Shown: positions 28,169 through 35,496 of the stretch, in pieces | Layout of the letters: each line of letters starts with the position of its first letter | Numbering within the stretch: the first letter of the stretch is position 1 | Assembly (NCBI GenBank): GCA_000431235.1 | Contig: HF988734.1 | Span: 186,001 to 250,000 of the forward strand | DNA: 64,000 nucleotides | From: Coprobacillus sp. CAG:698 | GTDB lineage: Bacteria > Bacillota_I > Bacilli_A > ML615J-28 > CAG-698 | Direction of reading: 5' to 3' | Translations under genes and position numbers: made by a program | Notes under the pieces: model-generated | What the model was told of the DNA's origin: nothing | The model's database searches: none | Seen by the model: only the letters and a program-made list of their open reading frames with translations

Positions 28169-28468
28169 ATGAGAATAGAAATAATAGTTACTATAATAGG
28201 ATTATGTGCTTCCATCTCAAGTATTATATTTGCTATGCTTTCTTTTAAAAGAAGTGAAAAGCAGGATCATCATAAAAAAGGTAAGGATGAGGGGTTAATT
28301 TTATCTGATATAGGATATATTAAGTCCTGTGTTGATAGAGTAGAAAAAAGTCTAAATAAAGTTAATGAAAAATATCATGATGTGTTAGAACGACTAGCAA
28401 AGGTTGAGGAATCTATAGTTAATATAGGTAAAAGAGTTGATGCACTGTATACAAATGGGGGTGGATAA
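28169..28468 (+). CDS. Small membrane/coiled-coil protein of the holin operon
   Basis: ATG 28169 is chosen because AAGGAGG ends 8 bases before it; GTG 28160 lies inside that site. About 99 residues: one N-terminal membrane helix (about 3-23, IIVTIIGLCASISSIIFAML), then a charged coiled coil with heptad spacing (VDRVEKSLNKVNEKYHDVLERLAKVEESI split over two helices). The shape recalls XhlA-type haemolysin/lysis accessory proteins found beside holins in prophages and bacteriocin clusters. The gene ends one base before the holin start. Confidence 0.65.
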   Translation: MRIEIIVTIIGLCASISSIIFAMLSFKRSEKQDHHKKGKDEGLILSDIGYIKSCVDRVEKSLNKVNEKYHDVLERLAKVEESIVNIGKRVDALYTNGGG

Positions 28469-28469
28469 A

Positions 28470-28763
28470 ATGAAACTTACAATTGTTCCAACTATTATCA
28501 TTATATGTTATTTAATTGGTGAAATTTACAAAGTTGTTTTTAAAACAAAGAAAAAAATTTATTGTTTGCTTCCCCCAATTATTACAATTATTGGAGGAGT
28601 ATTAGGTGTTATTATTTATATAACAAATAAGGAAATGATTGCTTTTGCATCAAATATATGGGTGGCACTAGAGATAGGCTTAATAAGTGGAGCATCATCA
28701 ACTGGCGCTAACCAAATTATAAAACAGATACTTAAATTAAAAGGAGAAAACAAAGATGAGTGA
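28470..28763 (+). CDS. Phage-type holin
   Basis: ATG 28470 follows GGGGGTGG. The 97-residue protein has three hydrophobic helices (about 2-16, 27-46, 50-72) and a small positively charged tail. The sequence VALEIGLISGASSTGANQIIKQ matches the glycine-rich (A)STG(T/A)xQ(V/I)xKQ signature of superfamily-V (Hol44-type) phage holins. Holins make membrane holes in phage lysis, and TcdE in Clostridioides uses the same kind of protein for toxin release. It overlaps the next gene by 8 bases. Confidence 0.75.
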   Translation: MKLTIVPTIIIICYLIGEIYKVVFKTKKKIYCLLPPIITIIGGVLGVIIYITNKEMIAFASNIWVALEIGLISGASSTGANQIIKQILKLKGENKDE

Positions 28764-29910
28764 ATTTAAAGATAGAAATACACAATATCCTAATAGAAAA
28801 AAATTAATCGTAAAAAATATAAATTATGAAGACAATGGAGATATTTCTGAACTTGTAGTGGATGTTGAGCGTCAAGAAGGAATTGTTTATGAAGAAGGAA
28901 CAGAAATAAATGCTACAAAGTTTAATTCAACTGTACGTTCTTTAGCAAATACCTGTATAGAGGAATTTTTTGAAGAAAATAGAAATGAATTTGATGAGCA
29001 TATAAGAACACTATGTGATGATAGATATAATTATTTGAAAGATCTTGAAGTTGTAAAAAAGGATAAAGAACTGCTTACTATTTCTCAAACAGTTTCCACA
29101 GGTTTCTCTTTACCTACAACTTGTGAAAATGGTTCACAAGTGATGTGGAGAAGCAATAATCAATCTATTATTGAAATTGATGAAAACTGGGCAATTGTAT
29201 ATCAAGATTTGATAAATACTAAAGCAACTTTAATAGCAACTTTAACATATAATAGAGCTACAATAGAAAAAGAATTTATAGTAAATGTATTGCCTAGAAG
29301 TGGAACTGATATAGAAATAACAAATTTTGATGCAAGTCATATAGTTATGCCAAGTGAAGTAATTAGTGATTTTGATCTTGAAACGCAAGGAACACTTGGA
29401 TCAATTATAGGATGGAATTCAGAAAATAATTGTATTAGAATAAAAGCAGATATGGCGATTGTAACAAGGTATATTTTTGACGAAAATGATTATTTAAGTG
29501 CAGTGGTGCAATATGGTAATGCATTTGTAACAAAAGGATTTCAAATAAAGGTAAGAGGATTAATTGGAGAACTTACAGAAAATTTAAATTGCCTATGGAC
29601 ACATAGTGTTGATAGTCTTAATGAAAAAAATTATATTGTAAATATTCATCCAGAAAATGAAGAAATTACTTATTTAGCCGAGATAGAAACTGAAAATGAT
29701 TATCTATCTATAACTACACAAAGAGAAAATACAAGTACATTGAAATTCACAATTAATGAAACAGAAATTTTAAATGAGGTTACAATAAATGGTATTTTGA
29801 GAATAAATTATACGCTCAAGTTATTTAAAGTTGATGTAGATACAAATGGAAATCAGATTAAGACTTTCGTTGGAAGAACGCAAGGATTAGTTAGGTATGA
29901 AAAAAATTAA
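28756..29910 (+). CDS. Phage-like structural protein with degenerate Ig domains
   Basis: The 384-residue protein starts at ATG 28756, overlapping the holin. Its first 60 residues (KDRNTQYPNRKKL, VERQEGIVYEEGTEINATKFN) look like the N-terminus of phage baseplate or tail-fibre proteins. Residues about 105-265 form two atrophied bacterial Ig-like domains (SQTVSTGFSLPTTCENGSQVMWRSNN). No enzyme motif and no signal peptide were seen. In this cassette it could be the released cargo or an adhesin partner; the function is unknown. Confidence 0.6.
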   Translation: MSEFKDRNTQYPNRKKLIVKNINYEDNGDISELVVDVERQEGIVYEEGTEINATKFNSTVRSLANTCIEEFFEENRNEFDEHIRTLCDDRYNYLKDLEVVKKDKELLTISQTVSTGFSLPTTCENGSQVMWRSNNQSIIEIDENWAIVYQDLINTKATLIATLTYNRATIEKEFIVNVLPRSGTDIEITNFDASHIVMPSEVISDFDLETQGTLGSIIGWNSENNCIRIKADMAIVTRYIFDENDYLSAVVQYGNAFVTKGFQIKVRGLIGELTENLNCLWTHSVDSLNEKNYIVNIHPENEEITYLAEIETENDYLSITTQRENTSTLKFTINETEILNEVTINGILRINYTLKLFKVDVDTNGNQIKTFVGRTQGLVRYEKN

Positions 29911-29932
29911 GTAAGTAGAAACAAACGATAAG

Positions 29933-29970
29933 AACACTTAAGGTTAAATGCCTTAGGTGTTTTTAATTTT
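29933..29970 (+). terminator. Terminator of the holin operon
   Basis: AACACTTAAGG pairs with CCTTAGGTGTT, then TTTTAATTTT. The sequence is nearly the same as the terminator at 27319, so the sigma-holin block is bracketed by twin hairpins. Confidence 0.85.
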
Positions 29971-29985
29971 AAAATATTAAAAGTT

Positions 29986-30005
29986 TAGTTAGCAAACGCT
30001 AACTA
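29986..30005 (+). promoter_or_regulatory. Palindrome upstream of the copper ATPase promoter
   Basis: TAGTTAGC-AAAC-GCTAACTA, two perfect 8-base arms, ending 4 bases before the -35 box. A likely regulator site; it is not a CopY box (TACANNTGTA). Confidence 0.5.
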
Positions 30006-30009
30006 TATA

Positions 30010-30038
30010 TTTACATATTTTCATAAAGGTGATATAAT
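30010..30038 (+). promoter_or_regulatory. Promoter of the copper ATPase gene
   Basis: TTTACA (30010-30015), a 17-base spacer and TATAAT (30033-30038). Confidence 0.7.
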
Positions 30039-30081
30039 AGTAATTACAATACAGTACATACTAATATTATGGAGGTGAAAT

Positions 30082-32463
30082 ATGAAAACAAAATATTATG
30101 TAGAAGGTATGACATGTGCTGCGTGTTCAAGTCACGTTGAAAGCGCAGTAAGAAAAATAAATGGTGTTAAGAATGTTTCTGTTAATTTATTAACAACAGA
30201 AATGTATGTAGAAAGTGACACAAAACTTGACAAGAAAATAGAAAATGCTGTTAAGAAAGCTGGATATAAACTTGTTTATGAAAAACAATCTGAAAAGGTA
30301 GACCATAAAAAAGCAAGAATTATAGTTTCTATAATACTAGGAATTTTGCTCATGTATGTTTCAATGGGACATATGTTAAAATTGCCTATACCTCATTTTC
30401 TTCATAACAAGATTATTTCAGGTTTAATTGAATTAGCCTTAACTTTGCCAATAGTATTTCTAAACTTTCATTATTTTGTAAATGGGTTTAAGAAATTATT
30501 TAGATTATCGCCTAATATGGATTCGCTGATAGCAATAGGTTCCACAACTTCATTTATTTATAGCTTAGTAATGCTAATAAAGATTATTGTTGATAAAGAT
30601 ACTTCAAGTATGATGCATTTTTATTTTGATTCAGCGTCAATGATTTTAGTATTGGTGTCATTAGGTAAATATTTAGAATCAAAATCAAAAAGCAAAACTC
30701 TTGATGCTATTACTAAACTTATGAAGCTATCACCTAAAGAATGTATCATTTTAGTTGATGGTGAAGAAAAAGAAATTCAAACAAAAGATGTTAAAGAAAA
30801 TGATATAATTATTTGTAAGCAAGGAATGCAGGTTCCTATCGATGGAAAAATAATTGAAGGAAATGCTTCTTTAGATGAAAGTAATATAACTGGTGAAAGT
30901 ATGCCAGTTAATAAAGAAGTAGGTGATGGAGTAATCTCTTCTTCTTATGTTCTTAGTGGTTATATTAAAATCAAGGCAGTTAAAGTCGGTGATGACACAA
31001 CTATTAATCAGATAATTAGATTAGTAAATGAAGCTAGTAACTCTAAAGCACCAATTTCTAAACTTGCTGATAAGGTAGCTGGAAAGTTCACTTATATTGT
31101 TATTAGTATAGCCTTAGTTGCTTTTATTGTCTTTCTATTTCTTGAAGGATTTAGTTTTGCCTTAAATATAGGTATATCAGTTTTAGTTGTTTCCTGTCCA
31201 TGTGCTTTAGGATTAGCAACACCAGTAGCAATAATGGTTGGTACAGGTGTAAGTGCTAAGAGAGGTATACTTATTAAAAATGCTGAAGTTCTAGAAAATA
31301 CTTGTAAAATCAAAACCGTTGTTTTAGATAAAACAGGAACAATTACTTATGGTAAACCATCGGTAATAAACAATAATGATGAGAATTCTGAACGCGCTTT
31401 ACAAATAGCATATTCTTTAGAACGTTTATCTGATCATCCTCTTGCTTATGCAATAAAAGAAAAAGCTGAAGAAAAGAATATTAAACCTTTAGAAGTTGAA
31501 AATTTTGAAACTATAGAAGGTGTTGGTGTTTCTGGTTTCATCGAAGGTAAAAAGTATTACGCTAGTAACTTAAGAGCATTAGGTTTTGATCTTCTTACAA
31601 AAGAATTAGTTGACGGCATAAACCAAGATGGCGAAAAAGGAATCAGTGATGTTATTATTTCTAGCGAAGAAGAAGTTCTTGATGTAATAAGAATGACTGA
31701 TGAGGTTAGACCTACTAGTAAAGATGCAATTAATAATCTTCATAAATTAGGCATAAAGGTAGTAATGCTTACTGGAGATAAAAAAATGATTGCCAAGAAG
31801 ATAGCTTCCCAATTATCAATTGACGAAGTTCATTCAGAAGTTTTACCTCAGGATAAACAAGAAATTATTAAGAAAATAAAAAAAGAAACCAATGGACTTG
31901 TTGCTATGACTGGTGATGGAGTAAATGATGCAATAGCCTTAACAGAGGCAGATGTCGGTGTTAGTGTTGGTAAAGGCACAGATATAGCTATTGATTCTTC
32001 AGATATAGTTTTATTGTATAATGATTTGAATGGCTTAGCAGATATAATATGTTTAAGCAAAAAAGTCATGAGGACAATAAAAATAAATTTGTTCTGGGCA
32101 TTTTTCTATAATGCAATAGCTATCTCATTTGCATCAGGATTATTCTATTATTCATTTAATATATTGATGAACCCAATGTTATGCGCTTTAGCAATGACAT
32201 TAAGTAGTCTCTTCGTAACAATCAATTCACTATCAATAAATCTATATAAAAGTAAAGGAGTTAAAAATATGAGTAAATTAATTATAACTAATATGAATTG
32301 TATGCATTGTGTAAAAAGAATTGAAGAAGCTTTAGGAAAAGTAAAAGGATTAGAATTTAAAGTGAACCTAGACGAAAAAAGTGTAACTTTAGAAACTGAA
32401 GATGAGAAGAAAATTGAAAAAGCTAAGAAAATGATTACTAAAGCTGGATATGAAATTCAATAA
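30082..32463 (+). CDS. copA: Copper-exporting P1B ATPase with C-terminal CopZ-like domain
   Basis: A 793-residue P-type ATPase. An N-terminal HMA domain with MTCAACSSH (Cys12, Cys15), membrane helices, TGES, the copper-binding CPC in CPCALG, the phosphorylation site DKTGT, DHPLA and GDGVND are all present, so it is a complete Cu(I) exporter. Unusually, the last ~65 residues are a second HMA domain (MNCMHCVKRI). This begins exactly at an internal ATG (32269) with its own GGAG site, so a separate CopZ chaperone may also be made. GGAGG precedes the start. Confidence 0.9.
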   Translation: MKTKYYVEGMTCAACSSHVESAVRKINGVKNVSVNLLTTEMYVESDTKLDKKIENAVKKAGYKLVYEKQSEKVDHKKARIIVSIILGILLMYVSMGHMLKLPIPHFLHNKIISGLIELALTLPIVFLNFHYFVNGFKKLFRLSPNMDSLIAIGSTTSFIYSLVMLIKIIVDKDTSSMMHFYFDSASMILVLVSLGKYLESKSKSKTLDAITKLMKLSPKECIILVDGEEKEIQTKDVKENDIIICKQGMQVPIDGKIIEGNASLDESNITGESMPVNKEVGDGVISSSYVLSGYIKIKAVKVGDDTTINQIIRLVNEASNSKAPISKLADKVAGKFTYIVISIALVAFIVFLFLEGFSFALNIGISVLVVSCPCALGLATPVAIMVGTGVSAKRGILIKNAEVLENTCKIKTVVLDKTGTITYGKPSVINNNDENSERALQIAYSLERLSDHPLAYAIKEKAEEKNIKPLEVENFETIEGVGVSGFIEGKKYYASNLRALGFDLLTKELVDGINQDGEKGISDVIISSEEEVLDVIRMTDEVRPTSKDAINNLHKLGIKVVMLTGDKKMIAKKIASQLSIDEVHSEVLPQDKQEIIKKIKKETNGLVAMTGDGVNDAIALTEADVGVSVGKGTDIAIDSSDIVLLYNDLNGLADIICLSKKVMRTIKINLFWAFFYNAIAISFASGLFYYSFNILMNPMLCALAMTLSSLFVTINSLSINLYKSKGVKNMSKLIITNMNCMHCVKRIEEALGKVKGLEFKVNLDEKSVTLETEDEKKIEKAKKMITKAGYEIQ
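32269..32463 (+). CDS. Possible internally started copper chaperone (CopZ-like)
   Basis: AAAGGAG (32254-32260) lies 8 bases before ATG 32269, in frame with the ATPase gene. It would encode a 64-residue HMA domain with MNCMHC, the usual size of CopZ. The residues just before (LYKSKGVKN) simply translate the ribosome site, as expected if a separate copZ gene was fused by loss of the copA stop. Confidence 0.4.
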   Translation: MSKLIITNMNCMHCVKRIEEALGKVKGLEFKVNLDEKSVTLETEDEKKIEKAKKMITKAGYEIQ

Positions 32464-32470
32464 AAGTATT

Positions 32471-32505
32471 AAGTGGTATTCGTAAATGAATATCACTTTT
32501 TATCT
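32471..32505 (+). terminator. Terminator of copA
   Basis: AAGTGGTATTC pairs with GAATATCACTT (one G-T), followed by TTTTAT. Confidence 0.75.
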
Positions 32506-32568
32506 TAAAACATTATTGATTTTTTTTGTAAAAGAATGTATAATTCTTAAATAAACGGAGAAATCTTT

Positions 32569-33576
32569 ATGAATTATTATATATGCTTAGATTATTATAA
32601 AAACTTTAAATGCAAAACAGGATCTTGCCGTAGTGCTTGTTGCAAAGGATGGAATGTTTCAGTTACGCTAGATGAGTACTTTAAGGTAATCAATTTAGAT
32701 TGTGACAATAATTTTAGAGGAAAACTTGACCGTGGTTTTTATATAAACTTAAAACCAACAAGCGAACATTATGCAATAATTAGAAAAGATTACAATGGTG
32801 ATTGCGTTTTCCATGGGTGCGATGGTTTATGCGAAATCCAAAAAATGTTTGGAGAAAAGGCCATACCATCGGTATGTAATTTCTATCCAAGAAATATTTC
32901 TAAGGAACTAGCATTAGAAAAATCATGTTCAAATAGTTGTGAGAAAGTTTTAGAGTTACTATTTGAAAATACGGATTTAGTAAAAATAGAATATGAAGAA
33001 ACAAGTGATACATGTATTAATCCTTCCGAAGAATATACAAAAACTCGAAAACAAATAATTGATATTCTTCAAACGAGAGATTTAGATTTCAAAGATAGAA
33101 TCAAACTTATTTCCTCAAAGTTTTGTCCTATTGAGTTCACTGAAAATAAAGTATCAAAAGAGATACTTATTGATTATTTGAGACTATACAAAGAAAGCGT
33201 TGTGTCACGTGAAATAATAGAAAAAATAGAAGCAATTGATAAAAATACTATAGAAAAACTTGAAAAAGAAATATATAAGAAAATACCTAATTTTGATATG
33301 TATCTTGAGAAGTATCTAGTTAATCATGTTTTCTTTACGGGTTATCCATATGATAAACTTAATGGTAAATATAACTATATGATTCATTCTTTAATTGGTG
33401 TTTATGAACTAACAAAATATGTCTCATATCTTCTTATGAAAGATAAAAACACAACTGAAGACTTAGTTGATATAATTGCTTTTTTATATAGATTGATAGG
33501 TCACTCAGATTTTCATAAAATGATTGGTAAATATTTATATACAAATGTCGGAAAGGATATTTTAGGATTACTATAA
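32569..33576 (+). CDS. FliB-like lysine N-methylase family protein
   Basis: 335 residues with the cysteine arrangement of the flagellin lysine-N-methylase (FliB) family: CKTGSCRSACCKGW near residue 15, CVFHGCDGLCEIQKMFG near 85, and PSVCNFYPR near 105, with further Cys pairs in CSNSCEKVL. The cysteines probably bind a metal centre. No flagellar gene is in the window, so the substrate may be another protein. The start ATG follows a weak GGAG. The NUDIX gene begins two bases after its stop, so they are co-transcribed. Confidence 0.75.
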   Translation: MNYYICLDYYKNFKCKTGSCRSACCKGWNVSVTLDEYFKVINLDCDNNFRGKLDRGFYINLKPTSEHYAIIRKDYNGDCVFHGCDGLCEIQKMFGEKAIPSVCNFYPRNISKELALEKSCSNSCEKVLELLFENTDLVKIEYEETSDTCINPSEEYTKTRKQIIDILQTRDLDFKDRIKLISSKFCPIEFTENKVSKEILIDYLRLYKESVVSREIIEKIEAIDKNTIEKLEKEIYKKIPNFDMYLEKYLVNHVFFTGYPYDKLNGKYNYMIHSLIGVYELTKYVSYLLMKDKNTTEDLVDIIAFLYRLIGHSDFHKMIGKYLYTNVGKDILGLL

Positions 33577-33578
33577 AC

Positions 33579-34097
33579 ATGGAAAAAGTAGATGTATTAG
33601 ATGCAAATTATAAAAAAACTGGAAAAGTTATAAATCGAAACGAAAAGCTTCAAAAGGGAGAATTTTGTCAAGTTGTGCACTTATGTATCTTTGATAACGA
33701 AGATAATCTTTTGATTCAAAAAAGAAGTGATACTAAAAAAACATATCCTGGATTATGGGATATAACGTGCGGTGGATCTGTAAGGGCTGGAGAAAGCAAA
33801 GAAGAAGCGATGCAGAGAGAATTATTCGAAGAACTAGGCTTAGAAATTGATTTTAAAAATATGCGACCTGCAATTTCGTTTCATTATTTTGAAGGACTTG
33901 ATACAATTTATTTCCTTACTTTAAAAATTGATTTAAAACAAATAAAGTTTATGGATAATGAAGTATCAATGGTAAAGTACGCAAGTGAAGAAGAAGTAAT
34001 TAACTTGTGTAAGAAAAAAGAATTTGTTTCTTATTATGAAAGTATAATACATATGTTTTTTGATTTCAATAAAAGAAAAGATCCTTATAAAGAATAA
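33579..34097 (+). CDS. NUDIX hydrolase
   Basis: 172 residues with a full NUDIX box, GGSVRAGESKEEAMQRELFEELG, read here in pieces: G-x5-E, REL, EELG. The N-terminus (VDVLDANYKKTGKVINR, QKGEFCQVVHLCIF, QKRSDTKKTYPGLWDIT) is like the YfcD/isopentenyl-diphosphate-isomerase-like subgroup, which acts on nucleotide or isoprenoid diphosphates. The exact substrate is not clear. It starts two bases after the FliB-like gene without a strong ribosome site, so it is probably translationally coupled. Confidence 0.85.
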   Translation: MEKVDVLDANYKKTGKVINRNEKLQKGEFCQVVHLCIFDNEDNLLIQKRSDTKKTYPGLWDITCGGSVRAGESKEEAMQRELFEELGLEIDFKNMRPAISFHYFEGLDTIYFLTLKIDLKQIKFMDNEVSMVKYASEEEVINLCKKKEFVSYYESIIHMFFDFNKRKDPYKE

Positions 34098-34125
34098 AAT
34101 AATTTGCTTTACACATAATAATATT

Positions 34126-34890
34126 ATGAAAAAAGCATTAATAATTGGAGGATCATCAGGAATTGGGTATGAGTTTATTAAGCTCATAAAGAAAGATTAT
34201 TATATATATAATATTTCACGAAGAAAATGTGTTTTAGAAGATGTTGAGAATATAACTTTTGATCTTGAAAAAGATTTGACAAGAATAAGTTCCGAAATTC
34301 AAAATATAGAGTTTGATTTATTTGCATATTTTGCAGGAACGAGTATGTCGTATTCTATCTGTGAAGTAGATAAAATAAAATATAAGTATTTATATGAAAT
34401 CAATTATTTCAAAGTAATTGAACTTCTTAAAATTGTTGTCCCTAATATGATAAAAAATGAAAAAGGCCAAATAATACTAGCGTCATCACTTGCAAGCAAA
34501 ATGTATATCCCTTTTGATACTTTTTATAGTAGTTCGAAAGAGGCTTTAAATTTGTTAAGCATGGAACTTAATTTAGAGTTAAATAAATATAATATTTATT
34601 CAATGTCTGTTTTAATAGGGCCAACAAAAACCAAATTCAGCTACAAAAGAGATATTTCCAATAAAGAGTATTATTTTGATGAATTTGAAGAAGCAACAAA
34701 CAAACTAATCAAGCTAGAACAACAGGGAATGGATAAAAAGAAAACTGCCGAACTAATTGCAAGTAAAATAGATAGTCGTAAAAAAATATATATTCCAGGG
34801 TTTTTCAATAAACTAATGTATTCATTATATAAAATTCTTCCGGGTAATATTTTGTTCTTTATAATCAAAAGGAAATATAAAGTAATGTAA
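34126..34890 (+). CDS. Short-chain dehydrogenase/reductase
   Basis: Translation probably starts at ATG 34126 (MKKALIIGGSSGIGYEF); the frame is open upstream but only as overlap with the NUDIX gene. 254 residues with the nucleotide motif GGSSGIG, an ASS catalytic serine region and YSSSKEAL (Tyr-x3-Lys). The C-terminus is hydrophobic (NKLMYSLYKILPGNILFFI), suggesting membrane contact, as in lipid-active SDRs. There is no clear ribosome site. The substrate is unknown. It is third in a run with FliB-like and NUDIX genes. Confidence 0.8.
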   Translation: MKKALIIGGSSGIGYEFIKLIKKDYYIYNISRRKCVLEDVENITFDLEKDLTRISSEIQNIEFDLFAYFAGTSMSYSICEVDKIKYKYLYEINYFKVIELLKIVVPNMIKNEKGQIILASSLASKMYIPFDTFYSSSKEALNLLSMELNLELNKYNIYSMSVLIGPTKTKFSYKRDISNKEYYFDEFEEATNKLIKLEQQGMDKKKTAELIASKIDSRKKIYIPGFFNKLMYSLYKILPGNILFFIIKRKYKVM

Positions 34891-34902
34891 TTTAATAAAT
34901 AA

Positions 34903-34938
34903 CCACATAAATTTTCTATTTATGTGGAGTTTTTTTTG
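34903..34938 (+). terminator. Terminator after the SDR gene
   Basis: CCACATAAAT pairs with ATTTATGTGG, followed by AG and a run of eight Ts. Confidence 0.85.
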
Positions 34939-34980
34939 TTTTTGGTGTATAATAGATAAAAATAGATAATGGAGACTTGT

Positions 34981-35496
34981 ATGTTTGGTGTTAATGTGAA
35001 AAGAAATTTAATTATTGCTTTAATTTTTGGTCTTAGTGGCGTTGTTATGTTATTTCTAAAAATAATAAAAGTACTTCCTGAGGAGAACTTATATACTTTA
35101 ATTAGTATAGTTTTATTGTTGTTTGGATTTGTGTTTTATTTGCGTCCTAAGAAAAACATAATGAAAAATAAAAGTTCATACTTGTTAAAGTATCGTGAAG
35201 GTTTTTATAGTGAGATAACAAGAAAAAATAAGAATCTAAATGAGTTAAGAGAAATAACATTTATTGAAAAAGATAATAATATAATTTATTATAATAACTT
35301 TGCTTTTGAAGGTTTAAATAGAAAAGAGTTTGTGATAATTTCTAAGGAAATGCTTAAAGATTTTGTTATGATATGTTTTGGTGAAGGTGATGAAAAATCA
35401 CACAAAGCTAAAATTGAATCTTTTTCAGTAAAACTAATACTTAAAGATGGTAAAGAATTAGAATCAAAATTAATAGAGGATTATAGAATATTATGA
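34981..35496 (+). CDS. Small membrane protein upstream of the MMPL exporter
   Basis: ATG 34981 lies 6 bases after GGAG; ATG 34969 overlaps that site. 171 residues: two membrane helices (about 9-27 and 38-55) followed by a soluble ~110-residue domain of PH-like composition. TATAAT occurs just upstream (about 34949). The stop overlaps the MMPL start by four bases (ATGA), so the two proteins are coupled and may work together. No known family. Confidence 0.7.
   Translation: MFGVNVKRNLIIALIFGLSGVVMLFLKIIKVLPEENLYTLISIVLLLFGFVFYLRPKKNIMKNKSSYLLKYREGFYSEITRKNKNLNELREITFIEKDNNIIYYNNFAFEGLNRKEFVIISKEMLKDFVMICFGEGDEKSHKAKIESFSVKLILKDGKELESKLIEDYRIL

Noticed and set aside
27124..29970. A prophage
   Set aside because: Only sigma, lysis-accessory, holin and tail-fibre-like genes are present; there is no integrase, terminase, capsid or attachment repeat.
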